Source: Coriolopsis trogii (Eukaryota > Basidiomycota > Agaricomycetes > Polyporales > Polyporaceae). Taken from it: 64,000 nt of DNA. Made by a program: the position numbers and the translations under genes. A model generated the notes under the pieces. It worked only from the letters and a program-made list of their open reading frames with translations. It did no database searches and was not told the DNA's origin. Below, piece after piece: positions 24,788-37,476 of the stretch; the first letter of the stretch is position 1; the number at the start of each line of letters is the position of its first letter. The stretch is from NCBI GenBank assembly GCA_020543525.1, contig JAHYIO010000003.1, positions 992,001 to 1,056,000 on the forward strand, in the 5' to 3' direction.

Positions 24788-25967
24788 CTAGGATGACGCC
24801 TTCTTCATCTGCATACTGTCCCGACCTTCCTCCCAGCACCCGGCACCCTCTTCAACACGTTCCATCCACTCCTTCTTCACCCTCGTAATGCACAGTTGGT
24901 GCGGGGCGATCCCGGGGGGCAACTTCGGCTGCACCAACGGGGGAAGCACGACCGTCGGCACCCTTGCCCGCTCCTTCACCTCCTCCAGGTACGACAGGAA
25001 TTCGCGAAAGGCCAGATGGGCGGTCCCATTCGTCTGCAGGGGCGGCGGCGCAGGGTGCGGTTCAATGACGGCATACTGCAACTGCGGGAAGAAGTCTTCG
25101 GACCCATAGTCCGTGCTGCCTAGTTTGCCTAGTCAAAGATGCGAACGTTTGGGGTCAGTCTCACTGTCAATCTTTGGCGGCATCTATGCTAGCCCCGCGC
25201 TCACCTATCACGCGCTCAAACGAAGCGATGGTGATTCGAGGGTCCGCATCCACTCGTGAGACGCGTAGGTGGGTGACGTTGGGCGCGAGGTGGGCCCATT
25301 GCACAAAGTCCACGTCTCGGCCCGAGTACGAGAGGATGTGGTGAAGGCGCTTCAGGGCGGGGTACATCGGGCGGTCGCCTGGGTTCGTCATAGGGAGGAA
25401 GGTCGGGTTCCCACCGACGATGGTGAGCTCGCGGAGAGAGGGGAAGAAGCAATCGGTGATGCTCGTGCTCCGCCACTGAGCTTGGACGAGCGCGATCGTG
25501 TAGACATCGCCCGCGACAGCGCGGATCAGGGCCGGGATGACACGATTGTATTGTTCGTCGAGCGTGTCCTGCGTCGAACGCCAGTGTTGGGTTCGGCGCT
25601 GCATGGCGGCGAAGAACTCTTCGCGGGTCTTCGGGCGGGCTGGGAGACCAACTGCAGCGTGCGGGCCACCAGGGGTCTGTAGGTCTTTGCTGAAGGAGGC
25701 GTCGAGACCTTGCCCGAAGAGGGAGAGACATAGATGACGGACACGCGGGGGGGCCTCGACTGCTCGTGAACGTTCTGCTTGGTAGCAGAGGAGGAATTGC
25801 TCGACCTTGGCAGGCGAGCTCACGAGGGTCACAGAGAAGAAACGGGCAGACCGAGAGGCAGCGCGGATGCGTCGGGAGACGAGAGAGAGGGCACAGCCTG
25901 TTTGGCCCCCGTCAGTGCAGGCGTAGAATGAGATGAGCGAAAGCAGCTCGACTGCTAGCTTGTCCAT
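24788..25967 (-). CDS. F-box-like protein (paralog of 35597-36691)
   Basis: Exons 25967-25205 and 25119-24788 give 364 residues; an alternative acceptor at 25128 adds three. The N-terminus MDKLAVELLSLISFYACTDG is F-box-like and continues ALSLVSRRIRAASRSARFF. The protein ends in a conserved motif, RVKKEWMERVEEGAGCWEE. The gene at 35597 shares the same order, including ACTDGG.TG, SVSLAS-like and RxLW.ERVEGGIGCW segments, and the same intron position and phase (after an Ile-Thr/Ile-Gly junction), so the two are paralogs in opposite orientation. A TATAAA element lies at 26021-26026 on the minus strand, about 55 nt upstream. Probable role: recruiting an unknown target to an SCF ligase. Confidence 0.8.
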
Positions 25968-27714
25968 GGTCGAGAAAGTTAGGGGATCAGACGCCTAAGG
26001 GGAGTCAATGGTCCGTTGTGTTTATACGACACGTAGGAGCCCTTCGACTTCGAATGCTTGATGCTCCAACAAGGGTCTCCGAGCTTACATGTGACAGACG
26101 ACAGCGGGCGGTAGGAACTTGAGTTCAGAAGGAACCAATGTGGTCCACAGATGCGCGTTCCGGCATCCAATGAGCACTGTATCGTAGCACTGCCTGTCGA
26201 GCACATGAGTTTAGTCAATGTAGAAACGATCACAGAGAGACGATGCAAGGAGCGCAATTCTCACATAAAAAGTGACAACGACAATGTAGGGGGCCGGGAA
26301 ATCCGTTTGCCGTCAACTCTGCTCTTCTTGATATCTCTCGAACAGCGCCGTTACAGCATGATTGTCCGCCCAGAACCGAGGATTTAGTACCATTCGTGCC
26401 GGATCCTCTGCATTCTGAAGCGGAGTAGGGAGCAACGGAAGGATTAAACAGAGGACGCGGCACGGCTCCATCGTTAACAGATGCTGCCAATGAGGGATAG
26501 ACATCCGGACATCAGTCTGACAGTACATGTAAGCATACATCGATAATGTGATTGCAACACACCTGCACGGCGTTCAGTGTCACACACTTAGCACATAGCT
26601 TGCTGAGGAAGCAACGGCTGCAGTTGAATGGGAAAAAAGGATTGTTCATGTGGTACGTTGACGGTGCCCGAAGTACACGGACGACATTGGGACTGATACA
26701 ATCTGACAAGGACATCAAAAGCATAGCGACGGGCGCACCTCTCTGTGTGTGAAGCATCATGCATATCGACAGCGGCATGCACGCATGTCAGGTAAACGAA
26801 GATGATGAGAAGAGAACACCAATTGCAGAGGCAGGAGACTCTGCGGTCTGCGCCGCACTGGTGGCACTGCTGCGCGCTGCGGAAAATTCTAATCAAATTG
26901 AACCTACCTTCAAGGTTGTTGCCCTCCGAGTGGATGGGAGGGGACTTTGAATGCCCTGCGAAGGGGTTGAAGGAACAGTTTCGGATGGACATACCGTTGC
27001 TCATCTGTCTGAGCCTGTGACAGATCTCCCAGAGCCTCCCATCCAGCCTGAGCAACAATCGCCGAACAACCAGCCCGATGGCCATACTTGCTCCTCAGAA
27101 CGCGCCAACCATCCACAGTGCGAAACGACCACCCATCTCTCTTTGACTCGGATTTGCTGTTTTGCCAATTGGAAGCCGTGTGAGATGAACAAGGTAGCAT
27201 AGTACCGACTAGTGCGACAGACAGACAGACAGAACGACAGGCGTGCAGGACGGTCTTGGTGATTGAGGAGGGCTCAGCAAATGAAGCGTCCATGCATTTT
27301 GCCAGGCGCGACCAAGAATGAAGGTGCGAGACGGTCCATGACCAATACGAAAATGAAATCTGGACGCGCCGTGCTTGGAGTCGCCCCCGCCTCGGATTTT
27401 GCCGCAAGGGCCCAGAGACAAATAGTACTTTGAATTAGGATGCCATATACTGTTAGGTAGTCGGACACAATCGGATACAGTAGCAATCCAAGAAAATAAA
27501 CAAGGATTTGGGGTAGCAGTGCACCAACAACTCTGCCTCTTGCGGGCTCTTCTACTGGGGATCGTGCAAGACAGGACTAGTAAGTACTGCTGCGTCTCAA
27601 ATGTATCAGCCCAGCCATTAGGTCTGAGATGGTCATATCCGCCGCAGATTGCGGCTGCGGACACATGCTCCTCGTCTTGGGGCTATCATGAGAAGCTATT
27701 CAGGGCCGGATAGA
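25968..27714. other. Gene-poor stretch with only short overlapping frames
   Basis: 1.75 kb between an F-box gene and an orphan gene. Several minus-strand frames of 60-165 codons overlap (26588-27085, 26910-27407, 27209-27664, 27274-27486). One includes a hydrophobic stretch (YLTVYGILIQSTICLWALAA, about 27400-27460), but I could not join the frames into a phase-consistent model. The stretch could hold a diverged or decayed gene or a non-coding transcript. A TATAAA element near 26021-26026 belongs to the F-box gene. Confidence 0.4.
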
Positions 27715-28726
27715 TTAACATCCTAAGCAGCATTGTAGAGCACATAGCAACATACCGTCCTGAGAAGTGAGCTCCACACTTGCAGGAGAAGAGACATACA
27801 GTCCCGGAGCAAACTCCATCCAACGAGGGGGGAATACCTCAACCGGTCGGATCAGCGGTGGTGGCGGGGACCATCCACACCGTGACTCAAATGGTGAAAT
27901 ACGCTCGGCCGCTTCGAGCCTCTGGGAGAGCGCACGAACGCAAATCGTGCACTCGCACTCCGGCTCGTATGTCTGCAGGGTCGCGGACTCCAGCTTCAGA
28001 GGCACCGGCATGGAGCTGGTCTCTTCGCGCAGGAGCGACAAGTCAGCGTGAAATGGCACTGTGTATGAATGATCGCAATCCAGTGAGTTTGTATGGCCTT
28101 AGACACAGAAATAGGCAAACACACCAGCACCCATACATGGAGAATAAGAAGCCCGGGGGAAAGGGGGGAAGTCCTCGATACTCTTCACCCAACCACCCGA
28201 TGTGCCATGAGACATGGGTCGTACTGTCGCTGGTGATAGTTCAGGCCGCTTGCCTTTGACATCGACGGAAAGAGCCTCTTGAAGCTCCAGACGGTCTTCC
28301 GGGTCGGATGAACCATCAGACTGACGATATGCTACGTAGTCAACATAAGTCCGATGCACAGGAGGCATGTATCATTCACCTCGTCATCAGAGCAGGTGTC
28401 CGCACATACGCCGTCCCATACGTCTTTGAATCGCGGGGTAAATCCATCGGACTTTACCACACGGGGCAGGTCTAATACGATGGGTGTGCCGAAGGGTTCG
28501 GGGGACTTAGCCATACGTGAAGGCTGCAGGACTATGAGCGATTGGCAGAATGCCCTACCACGATGGACTGCGAGCTCACCCCTGGGATAGGCGGGTCTTC
28601 GAATAGTCGAGGACGGACACGAATGCGATGAAAATCGTACAAGAAGTTGCTCCGGAGGTTTGCTCCAACGCAAGGTTCCAGGTCGACAGATTCGTTCGCA
28701 GCTTTTCGTTTATGGGGACGGTACAT
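27715..28726 (-). CDS. Orphan protein, no recognised domain
   Basis: I do not recognise this gene, but a four-exon model holds in phase: 28726-28580, 28523-28380, 28320-28125 and 28058-27715, giving 276 residues. The donors are GTGAGC, GTGAAT and GTGTGT. The protein begins MYRPHKRKAANESVDLEP and has a proline-rich middle (FGTPIVLDLPRVV). It also has an acidic stretch (CSDDESDGSSDPEDRLEL) and a C-terminal part with CECTICVRALSQRLEAAERI. The two CxC/CxxC-type cysteines are too few for a standard zinc finger. A GTATGT inside the last exon (GGACGGTATGTT) may be a further donor, so the C-terminus could differ. Probably lineage-restricted. Confidence 0.5.
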
Positions 28727-29856
28727 AGACGAGAAACCTGATGCATCCTAAAGCACGATGACCAAGCTAGGAGAATACAGACAGACCAATGAACTCACGT
28801 CAACCGAAGCACCGAGCGGAGACGGTGTTCGCTCAAATTTCCAGCCGTCGTTGGGTCCACGGTATCCGCGACATGTAGGAAGCATAGATGGTCAGGTATC
28901 TGAGGGAGGTGGATGGGATGGGATGGAGTGAGACGTCCGTCTTTTCTATCCTCGCCCCTGCAGATTCGTTGGGGTGCCATAAGAACAGCCGTCGTGCGGA
29001 GGGGCGTTGTCATTGGCAGGTCTAAAAAAGAAGCTGATTCTCATTTCCGCTCATCGACTTGGTCCTTGGCAGAAATAGGAAAGACCTTCCAATAATGAAC
29101 ATGCGACCTCGCTGATTTGCCTAAAGATGCTGCAGGAACGAGGCTAGGCGAGCGAAGAACTGGACGAAGCGACCTACCAGGTATGAGCGAGTTACGTACC
29201 ATTCATTCTGAATGCGAACTTGAAGCAACACAAAGTCACTGCACCGACCTCGCCTTACTATGTCCTGGCCTCATATTGAGCCCTGGTTGTTGTAAACCTG
29301 ATCGGGCTGATCGGGACTTGTTGAACGCTTGACCGCAGAGTCCTATTGTATGTACGCAAGTTACGATTCTGGTGGTGGCGGTTGCAGTGGAAGCGAAGTC
29401 AAACTAGCACAACGCATGAGCGCCGAGGGGAAGATGGGCGTCTACTAATATCCGACAAGCCCCGCGGAACTTGGAAGTTGAACCACGCACGCAACCACAG
29501 TTACTACGAGAAGGTAACTCCCTGTAACTCCCTCCATGCTATATGGCCCGCAGTTAGCTGGCAAACGGACCGACGTCCCTCAACGAAGAAGCGTCCTTCG
29601 TAGGTTCAGTTCTTATGGTGACTGGGGTGCCCCCCGAGGGTAACATTCAATCTTATCGATGAGGACTTAACATCACATTTAAAATGATATGGCAGACTGC
29701 AGTGTCTATGCAGCTGCACGCGCCGGTACCTCGCTTCTACGTCGTGGTGTGCATTGGAAGAGCGCACAGCTATGTGGCTCAGGCGCTTCGAGAGGTCATA
29801 TAGTGAGGCGAGAGATCACTTACTCACTCTTCACGTCTCCCTCACCTCGACCTATC
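28727..29856. other. Intergenic region
   Basis: 1.1 kb between the orphan gene and the DQGW-family gene. The longest frames (85 codons at 29346-29603, 71 at 29117-29332) show nothing recognisable. The frame of the next gene stays open upstream to 29689, but the sequence before 29857 has no family character. Confidence 0.45.
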
Positions 29857-30893
29857 ATGTTCGGCGGCAGCACTCCCCCAAGCAACAACCCTCAGCGAAA
29901 CGAGAAGTCAGTAGCCTTTCGCCAGAGGAAGATGCTCGAGAGCAGGGCTGCGCGTGGTCGGAATACGCGAGACAGGCCGTCCGCGACCGTCCCTCAGGAC
30001 ACGGCGACCAACTCATTCCTCCCTCCCATCCCCTCCGTCTTTGCCGATGCCTCCCAGCCTGACACGCCTTGCGTCGCTCTTGAAGGCGATGCCACCGCTG
30101 CTACAGGAGCGGATCCTATGACCGCGGTTCGAGAGGTCCGCGCGATGCTCTCGACCTACCTCCCTGCGGAGATCGTCCTCCGCATCATCGACCTCGCGGA
30201 GTACTACCCGGTGTTGCATACCACATGCGTCAAGAAAATCTCTGTCCGCGCCAGCCACGGCACGGAGGATTCCGTGGCCGCCGCTAGGCTTTACCTCATC
30301 ACACCGCCTCTACCACAGGCGGATGAAGGCGAGTTCTGGAGGGTCAAGAAAGTGACGTGGTGTGTCGATGGGCATGACCAAGGATGGGGTGGAGAAGCAC
30401 CCGGTGAGGATGACAGCCTTGATGTCTCGCGCGTGTGCGATGTTTGCTAACGCTGGCTCGGTCTCAAGGGGAGTTCTATCCTGCGTATTCTTGGTACGAC
30501 GCTTGCATTCTTCGGCAGAGCGCAACTTCGGCGCAGGGGGCCTGTACCGACTTTTCCGCCATCACCCGCACCACGTTCCACGACCCAGAGGGCATCGCGG
30601 ACGCCCTTGCGCCGCTGGGTTGGGCGCTCGTCGGGACTCACCACGTCTGGCGGCTTCAGTCGAACCGCATAGCCGAGCGGAAGTATGAGCAACATACCAT
30701 CTCTTGGGACGCGAATGGACTCACATGTGAAGATACGGATGCTGCGAAGGAGCGCGGCGCGGGAGATGGTGTTAGATACGTGCAGGCTCTCCAGCCAGGG
30801 GACCGGCTGGGTATTTGTATGAGGGCGATGTATCCCGGCTGGACGAATACCCTCAGGAGCGCCACAGTAGATGTGATGTATGAGATCCGTTGA
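29857..30893 (+). CDS. Fungal DQGW-family protein, function unknown
   Basis: Exons 29857-30403 and 30469-30893 give 323 residues. The order of motifs matches a widespread fungal family of unknown function: an F-box-like helix LPAEIVLRIIDLAEYYP, RLYLITPPLP, a KKVTWCVDGHDQGWGG block, AYSWYDACIL, NRIAERKYEQHTISWD, and the closing PGDRLGICMRAMYPGWTN with SATVDVMYEIR. The C-terminal half resembles a jelly-roll type binding domain, but I infer that only from the alternating pattern. An upstream in-frame ATG at 29689 is possible but has no family-like sequence behind it. A decayed tandem copy follows at 31171. Confidence 0.7.
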
Positions 30894-31170
30894 TGAAAGT
30901 CGCGTATGGCACTGGACATTTAGTCGTCTTCAAGACCGCTGCGGGAGTGCCTCTCGTTCACCGTGCTTCTGGGTCTGACAAGAACTACAAGAAAAGCGCC
31001 TTTCGACGGCCTTCAAAGCTTGTCTCAAGCTTGGGCGTTCTCTCAGGTCTCTCCGGAGCGCGTGGGACCGCTCCGGTAACGCAATCATGCAGTGTACAAC
31101 ACTATGAGGTGCACGATCAGCCCTCATGGCATGGGGCCACACGCACTCACCTTTCGACCAATGCCCACTA

Positions 31171-31996
31171 ATGCCAACCCAGCAAGCCCCGTCAAGCCCC
31201 GTCCAGAGCGTCCGCGCGATCCTCTCCGCTCAAGACTCAGAGCTCGTACTCTACATCATGGACCTGGCCTCCTATCACCCTGCCATCCGAGCAGAACGCA
31301 ATCATCAGGTATCCCTGGGCGTAAGTTCGACTACGCCACGACCGCCCTCCTCTACCTGGTCAGCCCACCCCTTCCCCCCACGCAAGAGGGCGAGAACTGG
31401 TGTGCGAAGGCAGTGCGGTGGCTTGTGACCGCCCGCGTGAACGGGCTGAGGCTCCCTGTCGGACTCGGTCAGTCAGAACGTCATCTCCGAACTGTATCCC
31501 GAACTGTGCATACACACCGCTCACGGTCTCCCACCACCACACGCCCGCACGACACCGCCTCCTGGTACGAAGCGAGCATATACAGACCGTCTGAGACCGG
31601 AAGGTCCAGGGCGTTCCCCATCGACACGATCCGAGACGTGGCCTATCGCAAGCCGGACGACTTCTTCGACACTCTTCGCTGCGCCGGTTGGTCCATCGTG
31701 CCTTGTCCTGACAGTGAGGCGGACGCCTGGTCCATCTATAGGCACGCAGTCCTGGGGAGCCTCCGACCTTTCGGGCTCCCCCTCGCACAACACGAAGTTT
31801 TATGGGATACGCCAACAGGCGCAGGAGGCGGAATTGGAGACCATGAGAAAGCAGTAGGAGTGCTGGCCGCGAGGTCGGCGAGGGGTTTCTTCCTGCGTTG
31901 AGACCTGGGGATGTGGTAGGCCTGTGGACCAGAGCCGTCGGACGTCATGTCTTCGCGAATGCAGCTGAGGTCGAAATACTGTACGATGTCCGGTGA
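31171..31996 (+). pseudogene. Decayed tandem copy of the DQGW-family gene
   Basis: Begins MPTQQAPSSPVQSVRAIL and repeats the order of the upstream gene: VLYIMDLASYHP, LLYLVSPPLPPTQEGENW, KAVRWLV, ASWYEASIYRP, LRPGDVVGLWTRA and the ending AAEVEILYDVR. The parts lie in different frames. One break is near 31322, just after HQVSLG, and one near 31870, after KAVGVLAAR; the second looks like a single lost base. The HDQGW block is replaced by ARVNGLRLPVG, and no intron matches that of the parent gene. Either this is a degenerating duplicate or the assembly contains indels here. Confidence 0.65.
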
Positions 31997-32393
31997 GAAT
32001 GCAGCAATGCGATGTTTGGTTGGTGCTACGTACCTCGTATGTTCAAGGGCAGGCCAGCACTTACCATATCCACACTCTTCTAACTGGCTTGATTACTACT
32101 GCACGGGGAAGCAAACAATACGCCACTGGCATAGCAGAAAGAAAAAGATATAAGTAGGCATCACTCATAGAGCGACATAGCAATTCGACACGGAAGTCCA
32201 TCGTACGCGCGGGTACTCGGATTAGACAAGAACTCTACCAGTCCGGTGTACACATCCCTACCTAGCCCGCTCTCATGAGCCAATCCAGGAGTACCGTAGT
32301 ACAATCATGTACGGGTACAGGGTAAGCGGTATACTCTATGTGCAGACGTAAACAAGATCCATGACCCCAAGTAGGGCCTTTTGAACCAGTCGT
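31997..32393. other. Intergenic, convergent 3' ends
   Basis: About 400 bp between the decayed copy and the NDE1 stop. I see nothing in it beyond likely 3' untranslated sequence. Confidence 0.5.
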
Positions 32394-34988
32394 TCACAGG
32401 CGAGACAGATCGCGTCCCCAAATACCCCTGGAAAACCACCGTCAGTCACCTCGGCACGCTCGTCCTCACTTCGATCACGCTACACGCACCTGACCACCCA
32501 GTCGATCATCAACAACGCCCTCGTCCGCATGCTGACCTGTTCGCTCCAGTACACACTCCGCCACGCGTACATGGCCGCGAGCCCGCCCATGAAGCTGAAA
32601 TTCCCCAGGTCGAACACCGCCGCGTTCCCGATGTACGCGAGCGAGCCCAGGTGCCGGTACTTGAACGGCGCCGCGACCGTCTCGTCGCCCTCGGCCGTGG
32701 TCAATCCATTCGCCTCGAGCACTTGTCGGTGCTGCGCGAGCGTGGAGAGCTTCTTGCCGAGGTATTTGCCTTGCTGCGAGGCCACCTGGGCCGTCTACAC
32801 GCCGCAACAATACAAGATCAGGCATGCTCGCGTGACGAACCGGAGGACGAAGACGTACTGCAGGCAATGCCGTGATCTTGTTGCCGATCTCCTGCAGGAG
32901 GACGGCGAGTTCGTTGAGGTTGAGCGAGTTGTCTGCATCCGAGTCGTACAGGTCAAAGAGCTCGCGGACTTTCTGGAGTTGGTCCTCTGCCATTGGTATC
33001 CGCTTCTTGATTCGCGAGACTAGGCGCGAAGCGAAGCATGAGACATTTGTCGTAATGAGGCAACATACGGAGGCAAGACGTACCCATGATCTCCCACTCG
33101 TCGTAGTCAATCTTGCCGTCCTTATTCTTGTCGGCCTCGTCAACGAGCTCCAACAAGTAGCTCACGACGCTCGTCTCGATCGTGCTCGCGTCTCCTATTG
33201 CGTAAATCTCACCCAGCGGGGCACCTTTCACGCGCAAGTACGCATCGACCTCTATCGCCTTCTTGTGTACCTGGTTGGGCAGCAGGTCCGATACGCGCTT
33301 GGTGAATGGGTTCATGGCAATACCAGTGCTCCAGAGCACAAAGTTAGTGGGTATCTCGTACGTTTCCGTCTTCCCATCTTGAGTACGCTTCGTGTAAGTC
33401 ACTTTGTCCGGGCCCACGGACGCAACGCGCGCAGAGGTGACCAGATCAATCTCGTCATGCATGAACTTGTCTTCTGCGTAGCGAGAGATCGCCTCGGAGT
33501 ACTGCTTCCTGTGTCAGCGCATGTTGAAGAGCATAGTGCAATAGCGTACGGTGTTCAAGATATGCTCGCGACTCTGAATGACATGGATAGAGACTTCCTT
33601 CCTGCAGATCTTGGGGAACTGCGACCACAGCAATGTCAATAAGCCATAGACAATGAATAGGTGGGAAGCGCACGTAGTTGAATAGGTCCTCCTGGCAGAG
33701 ATCATAGATCTCAGCAGCGGTCTCGACACCCGTAGGACCGCCTCCGCAGACTACGAAGCTGAGCAACCTGCGACGTTCCTCCGGGGTTGTGGTAGGTAGT
33801 GACGCTGCTTCGAAGTTGTCTGGCAACAAGTTACGCGTCAACCCGCGCTTCGACGCGTGTTAGAGTCTCGTACGCACCAATTATACGTTTGCGAATTGCC
33901 TGCGCGTCACTGATTGTCTTGAGCTGGAAGCAGTTTTCCAACCCAGGGACACCATGTGTGCTGGAGGTCGAACCAACCGCAATGACAAGCTTGTCATACC
34001 TACAGCCATTTCGTCATCAGTCTGCACACGTCCGGGGATAGTGAGAACGTACGGAATGTACATGTGCTCGCCTTTGCCTCCGCCGGGGTTGATGGTCTCA
34101 ACCTCCAAAAGGCGCTCCGACATGACAAGGTCTACGGCGCGCGCATTGATCAGATGACCGCGAAGCCGTGCCGCGACCTTCCGAAGAGGTTCAATGAGGG
34201 ATCGAACAGAAACAGTACCGACCGCAGCAGCTGTGTAGACGAGTATGAGTGTTCACACTGCATGTACAATTGAAGCTTCCCGAAATAGCGCGACCGCGGT
34301 CTTTGCGAGACATTTATTATGGTGAGCTTACATGGCAACAGAGGTGTGAATGTTGTGTATGTTTCAGGAGAAACGACGGTGACGTGGTAGTCGCCGGGAG
34401 AGATAGACTGGAGAACACCGACGGCCTGTCGTGATAGGACTGTTGAGCATATGAGAACGCAAGAGAAGGCAGATACTACGCACACCCCAGCCGCCGCCAA
34501 CTATGACCAGATGGGGCTTCTCTGAGAGTTCACGGTTCTCCTGGTCTTCCCAGTCGCTGAGAAGCGTGGAGACGACAGGTAGGTTCTTGGGACCGCCGCG
34601 TTCGGGCTTCAAGGCGCGCGGTGCGACAGGCACACCATCAATATGCTATGAAGTGTTCGAGGTCTGCGAACGAAGGATTGCAGCAAAAGAGGAAGTCACT
34701 CACGCGCTCTTGGTAAGTGAAAGCGTCATGGAGGAAGATTGCTCCAGTGAGGACGACACAGCCAACGACGGTGGACCCGCAGATGAAGAATGTATACTTG
34801 GCCGCTGTGCGTGCTCTGCGCGCAAAGGAGAAGGATGACTGAGTGCCGGAAGGCGGTGTGGCATACGTTCGCGCAACGAGAGGGTTGTGGATGGAAGATA
34901 GCGAGAGGCGAGAGTAGGCGGTGGGAGGTAACCTGCAGAGCGGCGGCGAGCGGAGGGTCCTGGCCGCCAACCGATATGTGGAGAACAT
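32394..34988 (-). CDS. NDE1: External alternative NADH dehydrogenase with EF-hands
   Basis: Type II NADH:ubiquinone oxidoreductase of the mitochondrial inner membrane that oxidises cytosolic NADH without pumping protons. Eleven exons: 34988-34704, 34645-34484, 34425-34332, 34230-34053, 33999-33878, 33819-33674, 33618-33550, 33501-33084, 33019-32859, 32794-32490 and 32427-32394. They give 657 residues. An Arg-rich mitochondrial presequence is followed by a membrane segment ([19 protein letters not shown]), an FAD-binding GGGWG (145-149) and an NADH-binding CGGGPTGVE (about 305). [12 protein letters not shown] and GEIYAIGDA follow. Two EF-hand loops lie in the C-terminal half: [12 protein letters not shown] (476-487) and [12 protein letters not shown] (517-528), the second with Asn at loop position 6. 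Calcium control is expected, as known for EF-hand NDE enzymes. It ends [11 protein letters not shown]. Confidence 0.95.
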
Positions 34989-35596
34989 GGCCGGCGATGT
35001 CGAGCAAGTGAATGCCCGGCGATGGCGACGTCGGAGGGAGTGAGCAGGTGCAGTTGGAGGACGAGCAGCACGTTGATGATGTCACCGCCGCCAGGCTCAG
35101 GGCGCGTCTCTGCCGCGCGGCACGTTCGTTGTCGCCCTCCTGCGCGCGCCCTGCAGTGCGTGACCGCGCGCCTGGTCAATGTCCACGACGTCGACCTCGC
35201 GTTCCTTCGCATCCCCTCGCGTGCCTGTAGCAACCCGCAATCCCCAACACGGTATGCGCCAAGGCGAGCACGCTGTCGTCCCGTGCGGGATATAGTCTGC
35301 TTGCCGAGACACGGTAAGGGCTGTAGTCGCCATGCCTGTTCCCGTCCTTGCTTCTAGGTCCAGCGTGTCCTCAAGCGACCGACCGGCGTCCTGACGAATC
35401 TTTGCGATTTGCATCCCTGAATCGGTAATGAACCTGACGAGATGTATGCTGCGACGTGCGCCCCAATCTGCGTATTTAACCCGACCCCTCGCGACACCCT
35501 TCCACGACACCCCCATCTCGACGAGGTTAGTATGCTCAACATGCCCTACCCTGACGCGAACGTATGCTGACCTGCAATGCAGAGGAGCGGTCGAAG
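34989..35596. promoter_or_regulatory. Divergent promoter region (NDE1 / F-box)
   Basis: About 600 bp between divergent starts. A TATTTAA element at 35473-35479 precedes the F-box ATG by 118 nt and is followed by a C-rich tract. Long open frames crossing the region show no family features. Confidence 0.5.
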
Positions 35597-36691
35597 ATGG
35601 ACTCCCTACCAGTCGAACTCGTGACGGACATCGCATTCCTTGCCTGCACAGACGGCGGTCGCACCGGTGCTGCCCTTTCCCAAGTATCAAGACACATCCG
35701 TGACGCGACCCATCCCGCTCGTTTTCACTCTGTCTCTCTTGCCTCCGACCCGGACCGTCTCGTCACTCTCCTCTCGACACTGAAAGCGCAGCGCGATCGC
35801 ATTCCCAACACCACGGCGCGCACCCGCCACCTCTTCCTTTCGCTCTTGCCTCTACAAGAACAGCCAGTTTTTCGCTTCCCGCCCATTGGACTACCCGCCC
35901 TCGCGACCGCTTACGGCGAGCACTTCGTCTACCTCGCCTCCCTCGGGCGAAAGTACGGGAGAACAGTGAGCGATATCGTCAAGATTCTCGCCTCCGAGCT
36001 CGAAACCTTCACTTTCATTCGAGGTGACTGGAGACACGTCCCAGTCGTGCGCTGTACTTTTCCGCGTCTCCGTGAGTTCACCATCGTCGACGGCTGCCCG
36101 GAGTTCCTGCGCCTAGACGACGCGCCACCATGCTTCCCTCAGATGGAACGGCTGCATGTTGTCCATTTTATGCACGCCGTACCGATGAGTCTGCCTGTTT
36201 GGGCACACCATGCTCCCACTCTCGCGCATATTAGGATACACGGTTTGCACCATCAAGACGTCCGCTCGTTGGACTTGATTAGGTCTATCACAGGTACGAT
36301 GCCACATCGCATTATGATTATGCATGCCAACCTTCACTGACACATCGTGCACGCAGGAAGCCAGCTCTCGAAGGAAGAAAAACTACCGTTCCCAGACCTA
36401 GCGCACGTTATCGTCCAACCAGTCTCCGCGGCAGCCCGTAAGGGTCACGACGCGCCAGGAGTCGACAACGAGCTGCTCCTCGCCCTTCGAGACTGTGCGG
36501 AGAAAGCGCCTAGAGGGTTGCGCTTCGATATTCCTCTGAGCTCTGCTCACTACCAGTGGTGCGATGCAGGTCAGAAGGCCGACACCCGGGCGAAAACCCT
36601 CCCGGAGTTCTGCATTCGAATGACTAGGAATTTGTGGCTAGAGAGGGTCGAGGGAGGCATCGGTTGTTGGTCGAGCGAGTATGTTACGTGA
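35597..36691 (+). CDS. F-box-like protein (paralog of 24788-25967)
   Basis: Exons 35597-36293 and 36357-36691 give 343 residues. It opens MDSLPVELVTDIAFLACTDG, an F-box-like helix, then ALSQVSRHIRDATHPARF, and closes with MTRNLWLERVEGGIGCWSSE. Domain order, intron position and intron phase agree with the gene at 24788-25967 on the other strand; identity is moderate, so the duplication is not recent. Likely an SCF adaptor with an unknown target. The ATG at 35597 is preferred to the frame's earlier start because the family sequence begins there. Confidence 0.8.
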
Positions 36692-37476
36692 GCGCATACA
36701 CGCAGATGGCGAGAAATATTCGCTTTTTGTTGGACGTTGGCACTTGGGTATGGCGGAGGTGAGCTGTCTTGACGCATTTGGAACAAGAGCATGTTGATCA
36801 TGATGGCTTTGCTCTCTTCGTAACAAGGAGCGACGATCGGCTATATAGTCATGTCTTGTTCAGCATACGGGCCAACCAGAGAATTGGATAACCCACTTCC
36901 CCATGGCCCACTCAAGTCACGCACATGCACAGTGTTGGGCACTGAGTCTTGGACATATTCACTTTCCATATAGAATCTTTGACGAAGTACTCAAGTCCTC
37001 AGTTAGATGCTCGGCATGACAACCCCTACTGGATTCGCGAGGTCCGAAGACAACATGGCAAGTATTGGACTTGTTCTCAGCTTGTACCTCCTTCAACTCC
37101 GCCGGTATCTCAGCGTGCGGTATAGGACATTGTGACCGTCAAAGCCGTCAGTATCAGGCAATCACCTCCACCCATCTACAGCTTCGTAACACCACGTACC
37201 GAGAGTCTGTAGCATGACCATACAATGCACCGCTGTTGGTGCGTGATGGCACTCCCCTGACGATGGCTTGTAGCTTGTTGTGGTGCGCATTGTTCAGGCC
37301 GCACCTCATATAAGGTGAGAGGGTCTTACTGCAAAGTATCGCCTCATCTTCGACGTCAAGTTCCGGCATTTTCCCTCGAATTTCGAGACCCCTTTTATTG
37401 ACATCTAATCGGTGCGTATTTCGCTGTATGTAGTAAGTAGACAAACTGATCACGTCCAGCAGAGCGTTCCACCAAC
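36692..37476. other. Intergenic region
   Basis: About 785 bp with no gene I can support. A TATAA at 37309-37313 lies about 165 nt before the next start and may serve it. A 117-codon minus-strand frame (37154-37507) is featureless. Confidence 0.45.

Noticed and set aside
32475..33143. 222-codon minus-strand ORF within NDE1.
   Set aside because: Reads through two NDE1 introns; only the spliced EF-hand and C-terminal exons make sense.
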